Shown here piece by piece: positions 1 to 5,200 of a stretch of DNA of 5,421 nt. Within the stretch, counting starts at the first letter, position 1. Each line of letters begins with the position of its first letter. The DNA comes from Acetobacteraceae bacterium (lineage in GTDB: Bacteria > Pseudomonadota > Alphaproteobacteria > Acetobacterales > Acetobacteraceae), in NCBI GenBank assembly GCA_030044345.1, contig JASHVY010000166.1, forward strand, positions 1 to 5,421, in the 5' to 3' direction. The notes beneath the pieces were generated by a model that was given only the letters and a program-made list of their open reading frames with translations, had not been told where the DNA came from and searched no databases. The position numbers and the translations under genes were made by a program.

Positions 1-376
1 TCCCCATGAGGACACTCCAACTGTTCACCTTGATGATCGCATTCCAGTTGTCCTCCGTAACGTCCAGGAAATTCATCGGCTTATTCATGCCCACGTTGTT
101 GAACACGACGTTGATCGGGCCGAATGCGGCAACCGCCGCCTTGATCATCATCTGTACCTGCTTGCGGTCGGTGACATCTACCGTCACTCCGATCGCCTCC
201 CCGGTGTCCACCCCGCTCACCCGCGCCTTCGCCTGGGCTGCAACCTCGGTCACTCCCTCATCGAGATCCGCGTAGCAGACATTCCCGCCCTCGCGCAGCA
301 ACCCGTCGGCAATCCCAATCCCGATTCCGCGCGCCGAACCCGTAACAATGCAATTGCGGTTTGAAACTCTCCCCAT
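1..376 (-). CDS. SDR family NAD(P)-dependent oxidoreductase, N-terminal part (cut by window edge)
   Basis: This is the first 125 codons of a classical short-chain dehydrogenase, starting at ATG 376 and leaving the window at base 1. The Rossmann nucleotide-binding motif TGSARGIG lies at residues 12-19. An acidic residue at the end of the second strand (YADLD, D37) suggests NAD preference over NADP. VDVTD (66-70) is the usual strand-4 acidic segment. NNVG at 93-96 replaces the common NNAG, and N118 in the KVN segment is the expected member of the catalytic tetrad. The Tyr-x3-Lys active site and the substrate-determining C-terminus are outside the window, so the substrate cannot be named. The start is well supported: a strong Shine-Dalgarno (AAGGAGGA complement, 381-388) sits 4 bases upstream. 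The gene is divergent from everything to its right. The family call is firm and the specific function unknown. Confidence 0.9.
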   Translation of the reverse strand, partial: MGRVSNRNCIVTGSARGIGIGIADGLLREGGNVCYADLDEGVTEVAAQAKARVSGVDTGEAIGVTVDVTDRKQVQMMIKAAVAAFGPINVVFNNVGMNKPMNFLDVTEDNWNAIIKVNSWSVLMG

Positions 377-436
377 GCTTTCCTCCTTCACTCGGCTCCA
401 GGCCCGGAACCATTTTTCGTCCTGCCGATCATTTTC

Positions 437-451
437 GCGCTGAATGTGCCA
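437..451 (-). promoter_or_regulatory. possible sigma-54-like promoter for the SDR gene
   Basis: Read on the minus strand, this is TGGCAC followed by ATTCA and GCGC. The -24 GG and -12 GC are separated by 10 bases, as in the RpoN consensus, and the TGGCAC half is perfect. The TT before the -12 GC is replaced by GC. The element would place transcription start roughly 50 bases upstream of the SDR ATG at 376. No enhancer-binding protein gene or enhancer site is visible, so this is a weak motif match only. Confidence 0.22.
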
Positions 452-829
452 CTTTTCCACGCCCCAAATTCTTACGGGCAGCATATCTGGCCACTTCTAT
501 CACATGCGTATGATCGACGCTGGTCAAAACGATCGGCCGGCCCGAACTATCAACCAGATCGAGGGCTCCCAAGACGAGTCAAGGCGCAAGGCGATGACCC
601 GGCCGGTCCGCCAAGCAAAAACTGGCGCGGCATCCGGGTATGCGATCATCAAAAGTCTGCCGCCCACGCGCCGGATTGCGGCACCGCCTCCGTTCTCTCC
701 ACGCCCATCAACACACCCGCCCTGGAGACCGCGCAATCCCTCTACCCCATGACAGCCAAGGTACACCCACACAGAACGAGGCAGGCCCAAATTGATGACG
801 AGAGCACGCAAAGCCGTGGGGAGTCAGCT

Positions 830-863
830 GGCTTTGCAAAGTGCATGGCTCTGCAAAGTGCAG
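830..863. repeat. two tandem 17-bp units, each with a TGCA-AAG-TGCA inverted repeat
   Basis: Unit one (830-846) and unit two (847-863) read GGCTTTGCAAAGTGCAT and GGCTCTGCAAAGTGCAG, with two differences in 17 positions. Each contains TGCA, a 3-base AAG spacer, and TGCA again. In the second unit the arms extend to CTGCA/TGCAG. Directly repeated small inverted repeats of this kind look like binding sites for a dimeric regulator. They lie about 160-190 bases upstream of the DUF1971 operon and about 460 bases upstream of the SDR gene. The repeat is plain in the sequence; a regulatory role is inference. Confidence 0.6.
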
Positions 864-956
864 GCATGGAGTGTTTGGCGCCGGGAGGAAGATCGATCCG
901 GCGAGCGGCGGCGCGTTGACCCCACTCGCCGAGCAAAGCTTGCAGATCCTTGAATC

Positions 957-990
957 CCATAACATATATTCTAAGTCCACTTATATAACC
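957..990 (+). promoter_or_regulatory. AT-rich island, possible promoter of the DUF1971 operon
   Basis: This 34-base stretch is strikingly AT-rich against GC-rich surroundings. It contains TATATT at 965-970, the palindrome TTATATAA at 981-988, and a -10-like TATAAC at 984-989. A start near 996 would give a leader of about 24 bases before the TTG at 1020. No good -35 hexamer sits at 16-18 bases spacing. Low DNA-melting energy and position favour a promoter, but the exact elements are not identified. Confidence 0.3.
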
Positions 991-1019
991 TGTGCCTACG
1001 TGACCCGAAGAGCTGACAG

Positions 1020-1394
1020 TTGACTGATCCACGAGTGACCGATCCACGGGCCCGCGACGATGTGCCGAGCGAATTGCGGCCACGGGGACTGCCGGAGGAA
1101 GCCGTGCCCTATCGCAGGACTTCGGTGTTCACGGAAACCTCGGTTCCTGAGGCGCTATTGCACGCTCACCGCACGAAACCGGGTGTGTGGGGGCTCATCG
1201 AGGTCTTGCAAGGGCGTCTTCTCTACCGCGTGCTCGATCCCAACCGCGAGCAGATCCTCGGGCCCGGCGGCCCTTCCGGAGTCGTTGAGCCGGCCGTTCC
1301 GCACGAGGTCGAGCCCTTGGGTCCGGTCCAATTTCAAGTGACTTTCTATCGGCTTCCAGAGAGGGAAAGTCAGCCATCACTGAAAGGAGCATAG
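1020..1394 (+). CDS. DUF1971 domain protein (YeaR / TehB N-terminal-like)
   Basis: The 124-residue product matches the small DUF1971 family, a beta-rich cupin-like domain found alone (E. coli YeaR) or fused ahead of TehB methyltransferases. The hallmark blocks are LPEEAVPYRRTSVFTETSVP (24-43), AHRTKPGVWGLIEVLQGRL (49-67) and a C-terminal PHEVEPLGPVQFQVTFYR (94-111). H48, H50 and H95 are candidate metal-site residues. Its biochemical role is not established; YeaR in E. coli is known for nitrate/nitric-oxide-responsive expression. The start is uncertain. TTG 1020 gives the longest frame, but GTG 1035 and GTG 1062 are also in frame. GTG 1062 (reading VPSELRPRGLP) aligns best with the usual family N-terminus. 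None has a strong Shine-Dalgarno. The TTG/GTG 1035 region falls in a 15-bp tandem repeat. It is the first gene of a three-gene operon and contains the ribosome-binding site of the next gene in its last codons. Confidence 0.87.
   Translation: MTDPRVTDPRARDDVPSELRPRGLPEEAVPYRRTSVFTETSVPEALLHAHRTKPGVWGLIEVLQGRLLYRVLDPNREQILGPGGPSGVVEPAVPHEVEPLGPVQFQVTFYRLPERESQPSLKGA
1021..1050 (+). repeat. tandem 15-bp repeat at the 5' end of the DUF1971 gene
   Basis: TGACTGATCCACGAG (1021-1035) is followed immediately by TGACCGATCCACGGG (1036-1050), with two mismatches. Being a multiple of three, it encodes TDPRV-TDPRA if translated from TTG 1020. The duplication sits exactly where the start codon has to be chosen. 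It may be a short slippage duplication upstream of the true start at GTG 1062. Confidence 0.6.
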
Positions 1395-1396
1395 CG

Positions 1397-1747
1397 ATGT
1401 CGGACGTGATGTACCCGCAACCTTCGCGATCGCTCTCGGAGCGGCGACGGGCGCTCGCCCCGGCGACGAATGCCGCCTTCGAGGCATTCAGCCGCCAGGT
1501 GTTCGCCGACGGGGCGCTTCCGGCCAGGATGAAGCAGATCATTGCCGTGGCGGTCGCGCATGTCACCCAGTGCCCTTATTGCATCCGGGGGCACACCAAA
1601 GCGGCGCTCCGCGCCGGGGCGACGGAGGCGGAGCTGATGGAGGCAATCTGGGTGGCGGCCGAGATGCGGGCCGGCGGCGCCTACGCCCACGCCAACCTGA
1701 TGTTGGCGAGCGCGGAGGCGGCGGTGCACGCCGAGACCCGGCCATGA
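1397..1747 (+). CDS. carboxymuconolactone decarboxylase family protein (AhpD-like)
   Basis: The 116-residue all-helical protein carries the AhpD-like signature: CPYCIRGHTKAALRAGAT at 59-76, with C59, C62 and H66 forming the redox/proton-relay motif C-x2-C-x3-H. It is preceded by a conserved helix, LPARMKQIIAVAVAHVTQ (41-58). AhpD-like members reduce peroxides or act as thiol-disulfide partners. True gamma-carboxymuconolactone decarboxylases lack the CxxC pair, so a peroxidase or disulfide-reductase-like cytoplasmic role fits better than aromatic ring degradation. The length is normal for a single CMD domain. The ATG at 1397 has a good Shine-Dalgarno (AAAGGAG, 1383-1389) inside the upstream gene, whose stop ends only 2 bases before. 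Its own stop overlaps the next start as ATGA. The family is secure; the physiological substrate is unknown. Confidence 0.93.
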   Translation: MSDVMYPQPSRSLSERRRALAPATNAAFEAFSRQVFADGALPARMKQIIAVAVAHVTQCPYCIRGHTKAALRAGATEAELMEAIWVAAEMRAGGAYAHANLMLASAEAAVHAETRP

Positions 1748-2094
1748 GCGAAGTACACTTGAAGCGGGCGTACGACCCTCCAGCGACGGATGACGGGGCG
1801 CGTGTGCTCGTGGACCGCCTATGGCCCCGCGGGGTGAAGAAGGACGAGGCAGCGATCGACCTCTGGCTCAAGGAGATCGGGCCGAGCACGGAGCTCCGAC
1901 AATGGTTCGCGCACGATCCGAGCAAGTGGGCGGAGTTCCGCAAGCGTTACCGCGCCGAGCTTGCGCACAACAACGCTCTCGAGGAGCTACGCCAGCTTGT
2001 AAAGCGAAACCAGCGCACAACGCTCGTCTTCGCGGCGCGCGACATCGAGCACAACAACGCCGTCGTGCTGAAAGAGCTTTGTCTCAGATCATGA
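1744..2094 (+). CDS. DUF488 family protein (YeaO-like)
   Basis: The 116-residue product is a full-length DUF488/YeaO-type protein. It opens with the characteristic KRAYDPPATDDGARVLVDRL (7-26) followed by WPRGVKK. The mid block KEIGPSTELRQWFAHDPSKW (43-62) leads into EFRKRYRAEL. The C-terminal LVFAARDIEHNNAVVLKELC (94-113) is nearly diagnostic. The biochemical function of the family is not established, so none is assigned. ATG 1744 overlaps the upstream stop in an ATGA arrangement with no clear Shine-Dalgarno, which suggests translational coupling to the CMD gene. It is the last gene of the plus-strand operon and converges on the glycosylase gene, whose stop lies 46 bases away. Confidence 0.93.
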   Translation: MSEVHLKRAYDPPATDDGARVLVDRLWPRGVKKDEAAIDLWLKEIGPSTELRQWFAHDPSKWAEFRKRYRAELAHNNALEELRQLVKRNQRTTLVFAARDIEHNNAVVLKELCLRS

Positions 2095-2140
2095 GCCGCC
2101 GTGTCTGTCCTGGCAGGAGCTGAGCCTGACCCAAGACCGC

Positions 2141-3025
2141 TCATGGCTCGGAAAGAACTGTGCCAAGCAGGCCACGGTCGGCCAATCCCTTTAGCAGAAG
2201 ATGCATGTAGACGAGGCCGGCATAGGGATGCCATCGGTTCGCGACCCGCTTTGTTCCGTCGTAGTCAAGCGTGCGCTGGATACCGAGCCACTTCTGTAGA
2301 TTGTTCCGCGCCCCGACATCGTCACCCGGGAAGACATGGATGCGGCCCAACCCGCGAAGAAGCGCATATTCGGCGCTCCATCGGCCCACGCCGCGAAGCC
2401 CGAGCAACATCTCGCAAGCAGCTTGGTCGTCAAGAGTGGACAGATTTTCGAGTTTCGCCGGCTCCCTGACGAGGAAGGTCGCCAGATCAAGAATGGCAAG
2501 GCCCTTGTGATGGCTGAAACCAAGCGCCCGCATCGACGAAAGCTCGCCGCGCGCAATATCTTCCGGGGCAGGAAATGTGGGCCCGCCAGCAGACCCGTCC
2601 CCTGGCCTTCGGCCAAAGGTCGCCACCAGCCGGTTGATCAAGGTGAGGCCTGCTTCCAGGCTGATCTGCTGGCATGCAATGGCATTGAGCATGGTCTCGA
2701 AGACGGAAAGAAATCGTGGCGGCTTCATGCCGCGAAAGCGACTGGCGAGGACAGAGAGCAGCGGATCTTTATCCGCGCTCACATAGAAAGGTGTGAGATC
2801 GCGGTCGAGGCCGAGCAGGCGACGGAGCGCACGCTGAATGGCAGCCCGTTCGTGCCGGGAGATGCGGGCCTTGGTGACGTGAACGTGGAGCCGGCCGCTT
2901 TCAGGCGAACCGATCTGCGTCACCGTAACTTCGACGGGCGTCGAGGTCACGAGCATCGACCGCTTGTATGAGGAGCCATCCCAGCGGTCGATCTGGTTGA
3001 GCGCGCGGCGACGCAGGACCCACAC
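2141..3025 (-). CDS. DNA-3-methyladenine glycosylase II family (AlkA-type, HhH-GPD)
   Basis: The product is a base-excision-repair glycosylase that removes alkylated bases such as 3-methyladenine. An AlkA-like N-terminal region (1-100) is followed by the HhH-GPD fold, with MLNAIACQQISL at 112-123 and the helix-hairpin-helix LLGLRGVGRWSAEYALLRGL at 207-226. VFPGDDVGARNNLQ follows at 231-244, where D236 is the expected catalytic aspartate (D238 in E. coli AlkA). The C-terminal NRWHPYAGLVYMHLLLKGL is typical. No cysteine cluster is present, so it is not an Nth/MutY type. GTG 3025 is the first standard start in frame but has no Shine-Dalgarno and begins mid-strand. The in-frame codons above it (3026-3079, LTDSFIVTAIPPFRLDLT) look like the family's true N-terminus, which would make the start the CTG at 3079. 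It is the last gene of the minus-strand operon. Confidence 0.92.
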   Translation of the reverse strand: MWVLRRRALNQIDRWDGSSYKRSMLVTSTPVEVTVTQIGSPESGRLHVHVTKARISRHERAAIQRALRRLLGLDRDLTPFYVSADKDPLLSVLASRFRGMKPPRFLSVFETMLNAIACQQISLEAGLTLINRLVATFGRRPGDGSAGGPTFPAPEDIARGELSSMRALGFSHHKGLAILDLATFLVREPAKLENLSTLDDQAACEMLLGLRGVGRWSAEYALLRGLGRIHVFPGDDVGARNNLQKWLGIQRTLDYDGTKRVANRWHPYAGLVYMHLLLKGLADRGLLGTVLSEP

Positions 3026-3112
3026 CGTAAGATCGAGCCGGAACGGGGGGATCGCCGTGACAATGAACGAATCGGTCAGGGATTTGCCTGCTATTGTTCG
3101 CTTCGATCCGCG

Positions 3113-3967
3113 TTATCGAGCCGAGTTTCTCATCACTGACTGCAGCCATGAGGACCACGGCCTGCGAAGGTGGGAAGATGAAGGCGCGGGCCGCCGGATA
3201 TCGGACCTGAAGCGAACTTCTGCGCTTCCAAGCCCCTCGATGGAAACCTTCGCCTCAGCATCCGGCGGAACCTCGATCTCGTCCGTTTTCGCAACCACCA
3301 CGACGAGATGGCCGACCATCAATCCCCCGGCCCATCGACTTCCCTCGTAAGCGAGCCAGTGCAAAGCCGCGATGTCATCGTGGCCGATTTCCACGCTCGA
3401 TGCGGCGATCTCTTTGCCCGCCATGGCAATGCGTACCCGCCCGGGCCGGAGACCGGCATCCCGCCAGGGGGTCCCGTCTGGGCTATAGACGAGAGCAGCA
3501 TAGCCATCGCCATCGGCAAGGGCGATCAAGCCATCGCCGGCGACGCGAGGCTGCCGTACGCCGATAGCGGCCTGTCAGCTTCCGATGGCGTCAACGATCC
3601 GCTCATGGCTGAAGGGAGCGTCATAGTCCGGAAGGCTTTCACCGATGCGAATACCGATTCCCGGCACCAGGCGGAGAAGCGCCGAGCGCCCGCTCGAAAG
3701 CTGGGCCGGAGACGGGTGGACGCAAGCGAGAGGGATCGGGGCGCAGGCAAGACCTCCAGCAAGCGGCGATGACCAGACGACCCATCCTCCGATGGCGCCG
3801 AGCCCTTCGCTCACCGCGTGCTGAATGGCGTACGCCTGGGCCAGATTTTCAGGGCGGAGGGGCTCGGGAAGAAGGGTCAGTGCCTTGCTCTCATCGTTCC
3901 AGGCTTGCAGAATCAATGTCGCAGCCTTTGCGACGTCTTTTCCGTCCCGTATCGTCCTCGAGGGCAT
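3113..3967 (-). pseudogene. decayed 2-keto-4-pentenoate hydratase (FAH superfamily, MhpD-like)
   Basis: The frame from ATG 3967 resembles 2-keto-4-pentenoate hydratases, which hydrate 2-hydroxypenta-2,4-dienoate in aromatic meta-cleavage pathways. Recognisable blocks are LRPENLAQAYAIQHAV (37-52), CAPIPLACVHPSPAQL (75-90), SLPDYDAPFSHERIVDAI (111-128) and, after an interruption, ALHWLAYEGSRWAGGL and IEGLGSAEVRF. An in-frame TGA at 3575-3577 splits it after residue 130, and the same frame then stays open to TAA 3113. The expected GWKVG is GWVVW. The EAE metal-binding pair reads VPG (101-103), and the later AIEV glutamate is glycine (AIGV). About 30 residues follow the normal family end. TTG 3973 is a slightly longer start; neither has a strong Shine-Dalgarno. 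It lies 18 bases after sdhB, and its frame ends 33 bases before the upstream-extended glycosylase. A shortened functional protein cannot be excluded but is unlikely. Confidence 0.78.
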
Positions 3968-3985
3968 TATCAAGCCAGCGCAGCC

Positions 3986-4768
3986 TCAAAATTGCCGTTC
4001 CGCGATCGCCTGCTTGATGAGCGCGATGGCTCTTCCCGGGTTGAGCCCTTTCGGGCAGGTCTCGGTGCAGTTCATGATCGTATGACACCGATAAAGCCGG
4101 AACGGATCGTGCAAGGCATCCAGGCGGGCCTCCGTTGCTTCGTCGCGAGTCTCGGCGATCCAGCGCCAGGCATTGAGCAGGACGGCCGGGCCGAGATACC
4201 GATCTCCAGTCCACCACCAGCTCGGGCAGGCCGCCGTGCAGCAAAAGCAGAGAATACACTCCCAGTATCCGTCGATCCTCGCCCGCTCCTCGGGCGATTG
4301 AAGGCGCTCTCTGTCGGGTGGTGGCGGAGTTGCTGTCTGCAGCCATGGTTCGATCAGGCGGTACTGCGCAAACACGGGGGCGAGATCGACGACGAGATCC
4401 TTGATCACGGCGAGATGGTTCAACGGATAGATGCGCACGTCGCCCTTGATGCTCTCGATGGGCATGATGCAGGCGAGGTGATTGGCGCCATCGATGTTCA
4501 TGGCGCAGGAGCCGCATACACCCTCCCGGCATGAACGGCGGAAAGTGAGCGTGGCGTCGATCTCGTTCTTGATCTTGAGCAGCGCATCCAGGACCATCGG
4601 ACCACACTGGTCGAGATCGATGGTAAAGACGTCAAGCCGGGGAAGCTCGCCATCGTCAGGATTCCAGCGATAGATGCGAAAGCGCTTGCTGCGCGATGCG
4701 CTCCCCGGCGCGGGCCAGACCTTGCCCATCCGTACCCTGGAATTTGCAGGCAGGCGGAACTCCGCCAT
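3986..4768 (-). CDS. sdhB: succinate dehydrogenase iron-sulfur subunit
   Basis: The 260-residue, full-length SdhB carries electrons from the flavoprotein SdhA to quinone in complex II at the inner face of the cytoplasmic membrane. All clusters are present. The [2Fe-2S] ligands are C80, C85, C88 and C100 (CREGVCGSCAM block). The [4Fe-4S] ligands are C171, C174, C177 and C238. The [3Fe-4S] ligands are C181, C228 and C234. Spacing is the same as in E. coli SdhB. P182, W185, W186 and H229 match quinone-site positions. I chose ATG 4768 because it gives the standard alphaproteobacterial MAEFRLP start. An upstream in-frame start at 4819 adds 17 unrelated residues. An AGGA lies 11 bases before 4768. 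It begins 2 bases after the upstream gene's stop. Unusually, no sdhC, sdhD or sdhA is adjacent. Some normally constant positions differ (LACIMPI, CFCCTAACPSWWW), suggesting a divergent second copy. Confidence 0.95.
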   Translation of the reverse strand: MAEFRLPANSRVRMGKVWPAPGSASRSKRFRIYRWNPDDGELPRLDVFTIDLDQCGPMVLDALLKIKNEIDATLTFRRSCREGVCGSCAMNIDGANHLACIMPIESIKGDVRIYPLNHLAVIKDLVVDLAPVFAQYRLIEPWLQTATPPPPDRERLQSPEERARIDGYWECILCFCCTAACPSWWWTGDRYLGPAVLLNAWRWIAETRDEATEARLDALHDPFRLYRCHTIMNCTETCPKGLNPGRAIALIKQAIAERQF

Positions 4769-4770
4769 CG

Positions 4771-5154
4771 CTAGATGGGTCCTCTCGCGTTCCGGTGTGC
4801 CGAGGCCCGCCAGATCCATCCAGGCGGGTCGCTCGCGGGAAAGGACTGCTCGGAAGCCAGCTCAACCTCGTCTGAAACATCCGTGAGAGAAGAGGGGGCC
4901 ATAGGCGTAGGTTCCGCAACAATTGCACGAGCCCGCTGTATGACCTCCCTGATCAGTTCCGCGTGGATCGTGGAGAGTCGCCCCTCGCTCGCGTCTTCGG
5001 CATCGGTCACGCAGAGACAACATGTTTCTCTGATCGAGCGGGCGGCCAGCTCCTCCAGCGCTACCCGGCATTCCATCAGTGATTGCCGAAGGACCCCTTT
5101 TGCCGCGGCATCGAGCTTCGCCTCGTCCAACGCATCATGATAGTCGTTGCTCAT
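4771..5154 (-). CDS. small hypothetical protein with C-terminal SFPASDPPGW motif
   Basis: A 127-residue soluble protein with no signal peptide or membrane segment. Residues 1-80 look helical and charged (DALDEAKLDAAAKGVLRQSL, then IHAELIREVIQRARAIVAEP). They include a cysteine-rich patch ETCCLC at 43-48 plus C29. After a Pro/Ser linker, the C-terminus carries SDEVELASEQSFPASDPPGW at 94-113. From memory, an acidic stretch followed by SFPASDPP recurs at the ends of many small alphaproteobacterial proteins of unknown function. I do not recognise the rest. ATG 5154 is chosen over the longer frame from 5226 because a strong Shine-Dalgarno sits just upstream. The stop ends 2 bases before sdhB, so the two are probably translated in coupled fashion. 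A role linked to sdhB is only a guess from position. Confidence 0.75.
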   Translation of the reverse strand: MSNDYHDALDEAKLDAAAKGVLRQSLMECRVALEELAARSIRETCCLCVTDAEDASEGRLSTIHAELIREVIQRARAIVAEPTPMAPSSLTDVSDEVELASEQSFPASDPPGWIWRASAHRNARGPI

Positions 5155-5161
5155 CAATGAG

Positions 5162-5168
5162 TCCTCCT
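5162..5168 (-). promoter_or_regulatory. ribosome-binding site fixing the start of the SFPASDPP protein
   Basis: Read on the minus strand this is AGGAGGA, 7 bases before ATG 5154. It is the best Shine-Dalgarno in the minus-strand operon and argues against the longer reading from 5226, which would place it inside the coding sequence. Confidence 0.65.
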
Positions 5169-5200
5169 GACCTCGTGTCCCGATTCCGAAGTGCGTCACA

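Larger units (their letters stand above)
377..1019. other. long intergenic region with no convincing gene
   Basis: About 640 bases separate the SDR start from the DUF1971 gene. Several open frames cross it on both strands (for example 446-919 plus and 742-1083 minus). None shows a recognisable domain or a good ribosome-binding site, and they overlap one another, as expected of chance frames in GC-rich DNA. The least implausible is a 72-codon minus-strand frame from ATG 960 to 742, beginning MGFKDLQALLGEWGQR. It has no Shine-Dalgarno and I do not recognise it. The region also contains the possible sigma-54 element at 437-451, the tandem repeat at 830-863 and the AT-rich island at 957-990, described separately. 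It may be a regulatory region or the remnant of a decayed gene. Confidence 0.6.

Noticed and set aside
444..919. Overlapping plus-strand frames in the left spacer (444-752 and 446-919)
   Set aside because: They overlap in different frames, lack Shine-Dalgarno sequences, have low-complexity Pro/Arg/Ser-rich translations and match nothing I recognise, including common transposases.
2090..2145. Inverted repeat CATGAGC / GCTCATG between the converging operons as a bidirectional terminator
   Set aside because: The arms are only 7 bp around a loop of about 42 bases, they largely consist of the two stop-codon contexts, and there is no T-tract on either strand.
2336..2971. Plus-strand open frame of 211 codons across the glycosylase
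   Set aside because: It is antisense to a well-supported AlkA-type gene, its translation shows no family features, and it is explained by GC bias.
3575..3577. Possible selenocysteine codon in the hydratase
   Set aside because: The family has no selenoprotein form known to me, no cysteine is required at this site for catalysis, and the neighbouring active-site residues are also lost. Simple decay fits better.
3818..4534. Long plus-strand open frame of 238 codons across sdhB
   Set aside because: It is antisense to a clearly real sdhB with all cluster ligands. It arises from high GC third positions and has no recognisable domain or ribosome-binding site.
4769..4819. Longer sdhB start at 4819
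   Set aside because: The added 17 residues do not resemble SdhB, they overlap the preceding gene's coding end, and ATG 4768 gives the standard MAEFRLP N-terminus.
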